Assembly (NCBI GenBank): GCA_013397075.1
Contig: VWZS01003478.1
Coordinates: 140-64,139, forward strand
Origin: Rhabdornis inornatus
Taxonomy: Eukaryota > Chordata > Aves > Passeriformes > Rhabdornithidae
Direction: 5' to 3'
DNA length: 64,000 nt
The notes under the pieces: generated by a model
What the model saw: the letters and a program-made list of their open reading frames with translations, nothing else
Told to the model about the DNA's origin: nothing
The model's database searches: none
Translations under genes and position numbers: made by a program
Shown here: piece after piece, positions 50,771 to 61,858 of the stretch
Position numbering within the stretch: the first letter of the stretch is position 1
How the letters are laid out: each line of letters opens with the position of its first letter

Positions 50771-53574
50771 GCCAAAAACAACAACAACAAAAAAAATCCC
50801 AAAACCGAGACATAAATCTCCTTCCATGTACGTTCACACCCTGCAGTAGGGCAAGAAAGCAGGCCAGGAAAGCAGGAAGCAGATCTTGTGATCAAGTTGC
50901 TGTCCCCAGGCTTTTCTTGTCCATTTTTAAAATCTTTCTGGACCTTGCTATCTCGTTTGTAAAATTGCGGCTTGAAATATTGCTTTTGTCTTTTATTCAC
51001 AGGAAATTAAATTATGTCAATAAATCATTGTTAGGGACTGGGATAACATAATGATGGAAAAAATACCACTAGTTTTGAATCTATAGTCTACCCAGATAAA
51101 ATCGAACTTAATGCGTGAATATAAAAGATTCTTTTCTGAAATTACAAATGTTGGACAAGTAAAGAATTCAAGATATGTTTAATTAAACCCCTTGGAGCAC
51201 ATTGGCTGAACACCACCATAGAATTGTTCATTCTCACATTTCTATACTAGCTTAGGGAGTAGCAGCTTTCCCGTTTTTCTCATTCACTCTGTCTTTCTCA
51301 AGAAGGCACATTCAATGCTTCAATACTGTTTATTTTGTAAATGATAAGACCGTTGCTTCTAAAAAATGGCACCAGCCCAGAGCATATGTCCCACTTGTGC
51401 TTGTCTGAAAGGTTACCGTGATGGTGTGTGTCACACTGTGCTGACAAATGTGACCAAGCCATTGCTGCCAGTAGCAGCCCATACCTTGGTTAGACCTCCA
51501 GTAATAACTGCTGCTGAAAAATGAAGAGCTGAAGAAACCACATGCTAAAGTTTCTTGTCACAAAATAAGCCATTAGCTCTAGCTTTAGATGTAATAGCAC
51601 TAGCAATGTATTTCAAGTCTGGGGATATGTACAGCTACTTTTATTTTGTCTTGGAAAACCATGTTGCTAGAAATTACTTAGTCTGGCTGAGGTTTAACAA
51701 AGCAGTTCTATTATATTTTATGTTGTGGAAAATCATGTTGAAGGAAAAACATGTTCAGCAGGAAAGAGGCTGTGCCCTTTCCTAATGGTTGTTTCCCTCA
51801 GGAAAGAGGCTGTTGACTGCAAGGACTTGCCATTCCACAGCTCTCCAGGAACTTTGGGATCATGGTTCCAATTGCTGTTAATTAATGGGAGAAGGTCCTC
51901 TCTGTGAAAGCAAGTCCTGCTGGCAGCAGGAAAAATTCAGCTAATTCCTTTTCTGCTCTTTCCCTCTTCAAAGTTTCTGTAATTTTGTGAATGACTGCAA
52001 TTACTATTTTGAAATCAGCAAGCACCAAAGATTTCAGGTTTCATATAGACCAACGTTATTAAAAAAAAAAAAAAAGAAAGACTGTTGTAAGTACAGTGGT
52101 GGGAAATTAAATCAGTCATGTTTCTACTGGAAAATCTGTTTTGATTATCGAGCAACTAGAATGTCTGGGGATTATTCTCAATTAATTTAACATATATAAC
52201 ATTTGACATACATGACATTCATTCCCTTTGCTGTACACACAGCTATTTCCACAGTAGTCAATAAAATTAAGCTGTCCATACACCTGCAGGCTCTGCTGTC
52301 ATATGCAGTTTAATTTGCCAGTAAGAATAATGCAGTTTTCTGAGGATGAATGACTCAGGGCTTGCTGGGTCAAGGTGTGCACAGACAAAATCACACCCTT
52401 CTGGTCATTACTCGCTGGGATCAGCATGTTCTGATTATTACTGTGTAATTAGTTAATAAGGCCCCTTTCAAAGTGGAAGAGAACTGCTTTCTCTGAGCAC
52501 AATGTGCACTGCATCTTTCATGGGTTTATTCATTCTGGGTGAATCTGATTCCCATGTAAGAAGATGTATTCTGGGAACGTAATATCTCTATTGCAATGTT
52601 TCTGTTGTTTCCAACATTTCAAAAATAAAAGATGGTGACAATTATCAATTATTTTAATCTGAGGCAAATTTTTAAAAAGCAACTTACATTGGGCCCAGTG
52701 TTTTGGCTTGAGCATAAAAAAGTAGAGGTGAAGGAGGAAATTGATATTTCAGAGTAAGAGATTTGCATGTGGGACTTGGAGAAGATGAACATATACGGAA
52801 CAACAAATTTTCACTTTCTGTTGTCCAGAAATGGAGATTTGATTTTGTATCTACTATTAAATTCCTATTTACTATTAAATACATTTTTAAAAAATTTTTA
52901 AATTGTTTTGAAGAGTAGATAGTCCTGAAAAGTAAGTATCTTGAGTTTTTTTGATATAATGCATATGTTGCGTGGCATTTAAGTCTAAGTTGCCAGGCCA
53001 AGGGTTTTGCAACTCCAAGCACCTTAACATCAGTGCTTTTCTTGTCAGACCATAGAGTAAATTAATTGAACAGAATACTCACAAATATTGTATTCATAAA
53101 TACAAAGGGACCCCATTGTGGTCAGGTGAAATTATTGTACAATCTTGAATGAATATACACACATAGGCTGGTAGTAGTAGTTGTTTTTGGTTGTTTGTCT
53201 TGTTTTGCTGGGATTTTCTTCTCCTTGGCAGTACTTGGCCTAGAATAACTGATCATCTTCCCAAGTCAGGAAACAGATCTTACTCGTTACTCTGAGACAA
53301 TTTGATGAATTTATGTCCTGTCCAGCCAAAATTGCCTCTATCCGTAACTGGTAGCAGCCCAACCTTTTTCATTATTAAAAGGGTCTTTTACAAGAGACCA
53401 AGACCAATAATTGTCAGCATCTTGAAATGGAAATGGTGACTCCCTAACTGACACTGCCTGACCAATGGAGCTGTTACAGGTTTGTGTAAGCAATGAACAT
53501 AATATTTCTCTCCTAATACTATCAGACCAACAGTAGTCTATTTTAAATTATAAATCTCTGAAATTATTGGGAGG
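50771..53574. other. Intergenic, no recognised gene
   Basis: AT-rich intergenic DNA. A 15-bp direct repeat 'caggaaagaggctgt' occurs at about 51759 and 51799. The stretch 52200-52470 is free of repeats and dense in ATTA/TAAT-type sites; a conserved noncoding element is possible but unproven. Confidence 0.45.
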
Positions 53575-53990
53575 ACCTTTTTGGCTTTTTATGGAATAAG
53601 AAAAACAAAATCTGAAGAAGAGGTTGAGTAGAGAGAGTGAGCCTGGCAAGGGGAGCCTGACAGACAGGACTGCTTCTTGTTGGAGAAGGGAAGGCATCTC
53701 AGAGCCCCCTACTGCCTGTGGGCAGGTCTCTGAGAAGATGGAGCCATGCTTTCTGCAACAGTGCAAGGCAGCAGGATGAAAGTGTGTGTCTAAGCTGAAA
53801 ACAGGAGGAGTCCACATTATATACAAAGGGAAACCTTTTTCTCTGTAGGGACAATCCAGTGTAGAGCAGGTTGCTAAGAGAGGCAGTGGGATCTGTGTTC
53901 TTGGAGCTTTCAGGATTGGTCTGGAGAAAGCCACAAGCCACATGATCTGACCTTCTTGCAGCTGCTGTTTTGAGCAGATGGCTGCACTGG
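53575..53990 (+). mobile_element. CR1 LINE 3' end, diverged
   Basis: The plus strand shows diverged CR1 3' blocks in order: 'aggaggagtccacattatatacaaagggaaacctttttctctgtagggacaatccagtgtagagcaggttgctaagagaggcagtgggatctgtgttcttggag', then 'ctggagaaagcc' and 'catgatctgaccttcttgcagctgctgttttgagcag'. Similarity to CR1 is from memory and is weaker before about 53700. Confidence 0.6.
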
Positions 53991-54319
53991 GTACTGTCAT
54001 CTCTTCCAGACTGGGTTACAAAATCCCTTTAGAAAAGAGACAAGGGACACCTCTGTGCCATGACTATTTACTTAAAGCCATGCAGTCTCTTCCAGTCGTA
54101 TGCAAGTAATATTATTTTCTATTTATTCACTCTGTTTTTTAAACCAATTTATAGTTTGAAAACCTTGCTAGCCCATTTTCCACTCAATGTCTAACTCATG
54201 CTGTGACACAATCATGTAATACTTTTTGGTATCTCAAAACTTCCTTAAGAAACAGTTCTCTCTCAAAAGCTAAGAAACTCAACATGTTTTATCAGGTACT
54301 GCAAACAGTCTTTCTTTTT

Positions 54320-54385
54320 ACATACATACACACACACATATATATACACATACATATGTACATATATACATATATATATACAAGC
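54320..54385. repeat. CA/TA microsatellite
   Basis: Compound run of 'cacacaca', 'tatatata' and 'catacata' units. Confidence 0.9.
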
Positions 54386-56578
54386 ACATGTACAAACTGA
54401 CTCTGACTAGCAACAGGTTCTGCTTTCTTTGTCTGATCAGAATGATCAGTCTTCAAAACTCAGCTGGATCCCTGGGTACCACAGAGCTCATACTAAAAGG
54501 TTGGTGCAGTGTGTATTTGCATTTGTAGCTAGGTCAAAAGAGTGTTTCTTCTTTGATTGAATTTTCACAGCTTGGGGATTACCTCAGTGAGGATTCTGCT
54601 GTGCATTTCTGCTCTCTGCTGATTTCTCAAATGCACTGTATCTTGTTTACAGTCTTCTGCTGCTATCATGCAAACTTACTCTGTAATTGAGTCTGCTTCA
54701 TGTTTTAGCTCATTTCTTAGGTTACAAGCAAGCTGCTGTGCACTGGAGCTCTAGCAACTGCAGCTGATGATGATTTTTTCGACTTCAGGCAACATTTTTC
54801 CTATTATCTTAAAAGAAATATTCCAACACATTAGCCAGCAATTTGAAGATATTTTAGAACACTCATTTTTCAATTGAGACTTTACAAAGAAGAGACAAGC
54901 ACAATTTACTGCCACCATTCAAGACTTCAAGTTATCTTTACCTTCTGCCACTCAGTAATTAAATCCACTGTCTAGCAAAACCTGTTTTCTAAGTTCAATG
55001 GATAAGCTGTTTCTCCAGCTACAACTAAAGAGCATTGACTCTGGAAAATGGAAGAAAGGGAAAAAGGAACATGGAGAATACAAAAAGCTGGGAGTATCAC
55101 CACAAAGACCTTAACCTTTGAGATTAGCTGTATCTTCTTCTTGTCTGCAAAGCAAAGAACCTTCACTAAGCATTTGGGCAGATTAAAGAACAGCAGTGGC
55201 AGATGTGTTGCCATGGTAGATGCAAGATGGCTCATTTTCTGTCGGCTGAATTCCCTACAATTGATTATTTGATTTTCCACTATTTTGCCTGAGATTGCTA
55301 TCAAATTAAGCCACCATCTGTCATTCTGTTTGCTCCGGCTGAAGTGTGGACAATGTTGCAGATCTTCCAGGCATCAGACATTTTCTCTGGCCTCTGCTAG
55401 AACTTATTTTCTATATAAAATCAACTGTCTAGAACATTCCATAGAAAATTCACTTCATGAGTTGGGAAAAAGTTACCTGGCTCGGTTGTCTCAAGTGTTT
55501 ATCAGGTGTAAGATTAGTGTGCTTCTTCTGCTGGCCTTTTCATCTTTGTCAGGAAAACACTTCAAGTACTTCATCTTGCCTTTTTCCAGAAACAAAGTAG
55601 CAAATTATTTTATAAAAGTTGCTCATAATGAGATAGAAAGAGGCATTCATTAAACAGGTGCCCATCTTGATTTCATTAATTTTTTTTTTTCTTAAAACAT
55701 GTAAATGGAAGTTGTTTTGTTCTTTGCTAAGCCTGCCATAAATGGTTATGTAACATATTAACTTCTCTTATTACATCTTCCTATACTCTGAGCTGGACAA
55801 CATATTAATTGTACCTATTCCTCTTTATTTTCATATATATAACTTCTACCTGGTCTGTATTTATTTAACAGGACTGTCTGACAAAAAAAATTTCTCTGCC
55901 TCAATTGTAGCTTTTTTACCATCTAAAACTTTTCTCAAAGAATGGAAATACCTGTTCTTGTTCCTTCTTTTCTGGCCCTTTCTTTCAAATGAAGCTGCCT
56001 AAAATTATCCTCATATGCAACAGAAGAACTGTCTCCTTTTTATCACTGTCACTGTCACTAATTCATGAATCTTGCCTTACAAGATTCAGAAAGAATTAGA
56101 ACAGTTAAAACTGTTAGACCTTGAAGACGTCCAAGGGGGAATGTATACAATGAAACTTTGGGGAGAAAAAAACCAACTTTTTCTTTTTAGTTACTTTCTA
56201 ACATGAAATAATGTGTGTGAACATTTATAGAAAGCTTAACACCACCACCCCCTACCAAAAAAAACCCAAAGCAGACAACCAAACAAAACCAAAACCCAAA
56301 CTAAACAAACCCAGAGAAATACCACTTAGCAGTCTGAGGGGATGAACAGATGGGATAGGAACAGAACAGACAGGATCCAGCACCACCAGGTAGCATTCAA
56401 GATGAAGATGCAAATTTCAGAATAGCAACTTAACAACAGTGTTATTCTCTAGATAAGTACTCTTCTCATTGTTTTACAGTGCTCAATCTTCTCGTATGTA
56501 TCAAGCATGGAAAAAAAAGAGCTAAAAGAGGAAAATCAAACCAATTCATAGGTGATATAACTAGCGTTCAGTCCTTTT

Positions 56579-56599
56579 GTGTGTGTGTGTGTGTGTGTG
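56579..56599. repeat. GT microsatellite
   Basis: About ten GT units (gtgtgtgtgtgtgtgtgtgt) in intergenic sequence. Confidence 0.9.
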
Positions 56600-58504
56600 C
56601 TCATGCTCTGGACTGTAGTTTAGTCTCTAAGGTGAGCAATGGTTCCTGTGACACATGCTGTAATTGTTCCACATGTGTTATACCCGTTTTATTTCTCTTA
56701 AACAGGTTAAAAGCAATGCTTTTAACATTTTAGACATGCAATTCCTCCCACTAGTTGTCTGTAATGTCAATTATATTAAGTGTCTTCTCTAAAATAAGAA
56801 ATTTCCTATTCTTTTAGCTTCTTGCTGCAATTTCTATCAATTGGAAAGCTATTTCTTTGCACTTTTTCTGTCATTGTAGGTCAATTTGTTTGTGATTTGC
56901 TGAGTTAATGTCTATGTTATATTTGTCTCATTTACATATTCCTATTTTTAAACTATCGCCTTCCTTAGTGTTCCACTTCCCTCCATTCCCAATAATTACT
57001 GCTGCAACACAGGAAATAGTAGTCACCCAGTCTTTTAAAAAATCCTTCTGTTTAGGAATCTGGGAAAACCCATTTCACTCGATTAATATGACTAATGATG
57101 TATCTCCATTATTTCTATCATGTTCCTGTCTCATTCTTGGGGACAGAAAACATGGAGCCAAGTTTTTTTCTCACATTTGTCTAGTTTGGATTGATATAAT
57201 ATTGGTCCCAGAATGGACCATCACTAACAGTGTTTTTCTGGATGTCTTCATAATACTGTCTAGTTCCCAGAGCTCAAATAAAAGCCAGTCTGTGCTTTTC
57301 TCCTCCAAAGAGACTGCATACACTATGCTATTTTTGAGCCACTGAGAGGAAAGGATGCCCATTAGGTAAAGTCCTGGGTTGTTAACTGTGTTTACTTCTT
57401 CACAGACAAGTATCTCAGCAGTTGACTAAGCAACAACCTGGTAAGCAAATGATTTCTCCAGCCAACGCTGAAAACTGTTTCTACTTCCCATCTTTTCTAG
57501 GAGTCTCCAGTCTAGACTGTATATGACTATGAGTACTGAGGCATGTCAGAGAATAGTGTGGTTTTCATCTAGTCTTGTGGAAATTTCTCAATATCACCAA
57601 GAACTTGAAATGACTTTATTCTGGCATTTAAATCACTTGGTTTTTGAGAGGGTTGTTCGGTCTGGACCAACACTGCTATCTGCCTACCTTTAGAGAGTGA
57701 AGGATTCTTTAAGACCAATAAAGGTTTTAGCTGCAGCTCAGTTGGTTGTATGGTTGAGGACAAGAAGGTCACAGTTTTTTCCTACAGCTTGAGAAACATA
57801 AGGTGCCAGTGGGGTTCCCCACATGAAACTGCAGAGAACATCTTTGTTATTTATGCATAAGCAAACACAGAGATGTTAGCAGAGTTAAAAATCAAATCAT
57901 AAGATGCTATAGTGATATTTTGTTCTTAATATTTTGTTCTTGACAGGGGATAAACCACTGCAATCAAAGGCATGAGAAATGCTCTTTCTATATTTGAGTT
58001 CCTATATTCCTATATATTAGTTCCTTTATTTGGACAATGACTGCTAAATAACCTTTAGAGAAAATACTTCTTTCAGATGAAGGGACTTCAATAATTGCTT
58101 TTAAGGTCCATGCAGGATCTTAATTTTGATTTTAGTTAATCTGATGGCACCTTCATTGAACTCTGAGCTGCATCTCAGTTTGTGAGAAAAGGCTGGAACC
58201 ACGATTATTTTGTAAGCAAAAGGTGATGTTGCAGCACTATTTGTGAGGTGTGGTCTTGAGCAGCAGAGAAATGAAAGGGAAAGAACAGAGCATAAATGAG
58301 TATAAAACAGGAAGAGCCCAAAACTACATTGTGAAGCTACATTTCAAGTGTGCAAGTCTGTGCTGCGTATTTTGAGTGACAGCCTGTGTCCCCTTTCACA
58401 CAGCAGAAGGGAGCATATACACTTGATGCTGTAACTACCCTAAACTCAACATTATCTTCTTGAGCTACACTGCTACTCTACCAGCTTCAAAGTTCCCACA
58501 AAAA

Positions 58505-58595
58505 GATTTTGGGGAAAGTGGAGGAAAGACGAGAGGAAAGGGACGAGGAAAGGGACAAGGAGAAGGAAGAGGAGAGGAGAAAGAGGGAAATACAG
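58505..58595. repeat. Purine-rich (GGA/GAAA) tract
   Basis: About 90 bp of nearly pure A/G on the plus strand with repeated 'gaggaaagggac' and 'gagaggag' units. It translates to a Glu/Arg-rich chance frame. Such tracts can form triplex DNA. Confidence 0.75.
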
Positions 58596-58779
58596 AAACT
58601 CTCTGAAAGCTTGAAGCTTATCCCGAAATGCCAGTGTGAAGATTTCCTCAGGTGCTTGCTTAGGAACAGATCACAAAGCAGCCTCTGCCCAGCCTGGGGT
58701 CCCTCCTGGACCTCAAAGCTGGAGTGAGTCACATCCCTGTGCCTCAGGACACCGAGCAGGCGGAGCTTTCCTGGCAGGA

Positions 58780-59060
58780 CCTCGACATTGAAGCAGAGAC
58801 AGGCACCCCAGGGGGACGCAGTGGAGCCGTGGCCCAGAGGAGGAGCAGAGAGCACACCCCTACAAACATGGCCGGGGCGCGGAACGCAGCCGGGAGAGAG
58901 CGCAGGACCCGGCACTGAGCTCGGATGGTGCTCAAGCACTGCCCAAGGAGCTCAGGCTTGGTTTCCACTCGTCAAAACTCCACGAGTCCGGACTCGTCCA
59001 CTTTCCAGAAGACACATCCCTTGCGGTGACCCAGGGCGAGCGCCCGCGAACGTGTGCGGG
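58780..59060. other. CpG-rich patch
   Basis: CpG dinucleotides are unusually dense for this window (for example 'gccggggcgcggaacgcagccgggagagagcgc' near 58870 and 'gggcgagcgcccgcgaacgtgtgcgg' near 59034). A 16-bp perfect palindrome (acgagtccggactcgt) lies at 58982-58997. It directly precedes the 35-bp minisatellite. No TATA box or convincing first exon is visible, so promoter activity is only a possibility. Confidence 0.5.
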
Positions 59061-59080
59061 CTCCAGGTCCTGGTGCAGGG

Positions 59081-59416
59081 AGTGCCAGAGCCAGGCACCG
59101 CTCCAAGAACCAAACAGTGCCAGAGCCTGGCGCTGCTCCAAGGACCAAACAGTGCCAGAGCTTGGAACTGCTCCAAGGACCAAACAGTGCCAGAGCCTGG
59201 CGCTGCTCCAAGGACCAAACAGTGCCAGAGCTTGGAACTGCTCCAAGAACCAAACAGTGCCAAAGCCTGGCACTGCTCCAAGAACTAAACAGTGCCAGAG
59301 CTTGGCACTGCTCCAAGGACCAAACAGTGCCAGAGCCTGGCGCTGCTCTAAGAACCAAACAGTGCCAGAGCCTGCTGGCACTGCTCCAAGGACCAAACAG
59401 TGCCAGAGCGTGGCGG
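59081..59416. repeat. 35-bp minisatellite, about nine units
   Basis: The unit 'caaacagtgccagagcctgg' + 'cgctgctccaaggac' (35 bp) starts at 59111, 59146, 59181, 59216, 59251, 59286, 59321 and 59356, with a partial unit at 59394 after one 38-bp unit, and a degenerate start at 59081. Units alternate between 'gcctgg' and 'gcttgg' types through most of the array, so the true period is about 70 bp. Because 35 is not a multiple of 3 and the unit lacks stops, long open frames appear on both strands; they are not evidence for a protein. Confidence 0.95.
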
Positions 59417-61649
59417 CTGAAGAAACACCACCCGCATGTGGGCCGACCAGATAAACGATCTGCTGCAGAGCTGAGGGGAGAAGTAGAAAGGCCAAGAGGT
59501 ATTAAAAGAGAGCCTGAGAAGGAGACTGACTGGTGGAGCCATACTGCACCATCCCCTAGACAGGCACACCCACCATCCACATCTCAAGAAGCAATGAAAC
59601 TCCTACCCTGTCACCACCAAGCTGAAGGAGAGGAACTCAGAGAAATTCATTAGTTCTAAACTTTTGGAAGACATAGTCACCAGAAACAATCTGTTCAGTT
59701 CATAATATTCCATAATAAATCAGTTTTTAATGTGGAATATGATTTGATAAGCTATTTTTTTCCTTTGTGCCCAGAAAATTCAAGGTAATTTATCAAATAA
59801 AACTAGTCTTAAATTCTTCTACATATAATTTATCTGCTTTCCCATTTCCATTTAAATGTCTCTTTGCTGTAACAAAAATATGAAGTTTCTTAGAGGTGGG
59901 GCACACGGTGCTTACATTTGTGAAGGCAGCTATTGAACTAGCTTAGCATAGTTAAGTGGCCTTATTTAATCTTGTAAAGACATTGTATGGATCCTTCTGT
60001 TATCAAGAATTATAAAATCTAGTGAGGGAACTAGAGACGTGAAAGACCTATAGTGGATGAAAATTCATGTATAATTATAGCTTCACAACATAAATCAACT
60101 TTTTCACTAGCAAAACAAAAAGAGAACGAGAACAAAATACATAACAACACGAATGAATAGTTCTTTTGTGATGTTGGTATGGTATTTTACATCAATTCAC
60201 CCAGAACATACCATGTAGATCAGGCTTTTGACTCTGTCTGGTGTAATTTGAGCATTGTGGAATATTGTATACAGTAACACCGGCAAGGAAGGGCGTGTCT
60301 TTGCCAAGTAGCAGTGAAACGCACTCAACAAACACTCTTAAGCAGCCAGAGCGTGGCAGGAGAAACAAACATTGGAAGCTGCGGGAAGAAAGGTGCTGAT
60401 GGAGCTTGACTGCATGTCTGTTTTCACCAGGACGTCCCACATCAGGGATTTGCTCCTCCCGGGCGCTGCACAGCAAGAGCATCGCCCGTAGCCATGGAGC
60501 GATGGGACGGTGTGCACAGCCCCTGGGCAGCGCTGGGTTACCGGCTCTGCTGGAAACCACTGCAGCTCGGAGCCCACAGTGACACCAAATTGCTTGGAAC
60601 AAGCAGTTCTAAACCGTATGAATGTAAGAGTAGCTGTAACGCTGAGTGTGGCCAGAGTCCGTGCAGCCCCCAAGCACTGATGCAGGGGGGATAAGCCAGC
60701 AACAATCCCCTCGCCTTTGAGTTTTAACACTGCAGGGTTGACTTGGGCCAGGGGAGTGACCTAACATATACAGCTTGTAATGTTTCTAACAGAGAGTGTG
60801 CTCTGACTGCTTTTGTTCCATCTGGGGAGTTAGATGTAAGTGGCTTAACTCTGGGGTCTTTGGCATTAAAGCTGTCTCTCACTCCAAGGAAAACTCATGC
60901 TTCCTGAAGAGTGGCTTTCTGGCCTTTTCTGACATTAAAGCACTGCTCCCATTGCAATGGGATTAGCTTGATTCTGATTAGGTGCCTATAGTAATATCAG
61001 CTGTCAAGAAAACAGAACACAATGTAGGGGACAAAAGGAAAAGAAAGAAAACTTTGATCAGAGTTCCCACCACTATATTTTTCCTGTCTTTATTCATTTA
61101 AAGCACTATGGCTTTCCAGCAAGGTTACCAGGTGAAAGCAGGAGTTTGGCACTCAGTTTTGTTGCTAGTACTGAGGGCTGTGCCATGCTGTAGGGCAGTT
61201 CAGTGTTGCATCACGACTCTGTTTGTTAGACCCTGCCAGAGAGCTCAAGAAACGAGGGGAGTCAGGGGCCACATGCTGGGCGGATTGCAAATGCCTTCAA
61301 TCAGCCTCTTCATGTCCACACCTGGTGATAATCACAGGTAGGATGTCTGCACCTAAATATTTTCAATGAAATGTTACAGCATTTAAGCATGAGAATATTG
61401 CACTTCAGACCTAATGCTTCTTTAATGACAAAAATCCTCAGTGAATCTGTTCAGACTTAATCAGAAACATCCAATGAACAGTGTTTTAAAGTGTTACAGA
61501 AACCTATGTAAAATATATTTGCATGCACCTTCTGTCTTCCTTTTCATCCATTTTCCTTTCTAAACCCAGAGAGAAAACAACATTTCCCCTGTATTGTAAA
61601 AGCACAACAGCCCTATGCTGCAAGACGTAGAGTACTAGGACACTATTTG
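59417..61649. other. Intergenic, second CpG-elevated patch
   Basis: No gene recognised. The section 60280-60680 is GC- and CpG-richer than its surroundings, with overlapping chance frames on both strands (up to 136 codons). The rest is AT-rich. Confidence 0.45.
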
Positions 61650-61797
61650 GGGTCATTAGTTTAAAGAAGCCCTTTGCTTCTGCTTTTGGGTGGATTGCAG
61701 AACAGGTGTTTTAAGGCAGGGATCTACCTGCCTTAAAACACCTGTTCTGCAATCCACCCAAAAGCAGAAGCAAAGGGCTTCTATAAACTAATGTCCC
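61650..61797. repeat. Long near-perfect inverted repeat (71-bp arms)
   Basis: The left arm 61650-61720 and right arm 61727-61797 are reverse complements with 69 of 71 positions paired; the inner 56 bp (61665-61720 with 61727-61782) are perfect. The loop is 'gatcta'. The mismatches are at 61653/61794 and 61664/61783, both near the distal end. There is no TG..CA end, poly(A) tail or target duplication that would mark a known transposon. Confidence 0.95.
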
Positions 61798-61858
61798 TCT
61801 CTACCACCTTCACCACCAGCCTAAAACAGGCAGGTGGTGAAGGTGGTAGAGAGGGACA
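61792..61858. repeat. Second inverted repeat overlapping the first
   Basis: Arms 61792-61817 and 61833-61858 (26 bp, perfect) flank a 15-nt loop that itself can pair (gcct/aggc). The left arm starts within the last six bases of the preceding hairpin's right arm. The hexamer ggcagg occurs at 61715-61720 and again at 61829-61834, bracketing the intervening 108 bp. Confidence 0.95.

Larger units (their letters stand above)
53991..58500. other. Intergenic, microsatellites only
   Basis: AT-rich DNA with a CA/TA microsatellite at 54320-54385 and a GT microsatellite at 56579-56599. The open frames (up to 145 codons at 56908-57345) are Leu/Ser/Phe-rich chance frames without a recognisable domain. 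Confidence 0.5.

Noticed and set aside
58509..58727. Glu/Arg-rich coiled-coil-like frame
   Set aside because: It is the direct translation of a purine-rich low-complexity tract.
58788..59653. Six overlapping open frames of 109-202 codons on both strands
   Set aside because: They are produced by a 35-bp stop-free minisatellite; the peptide repeats are the same unit read in shifted frames.
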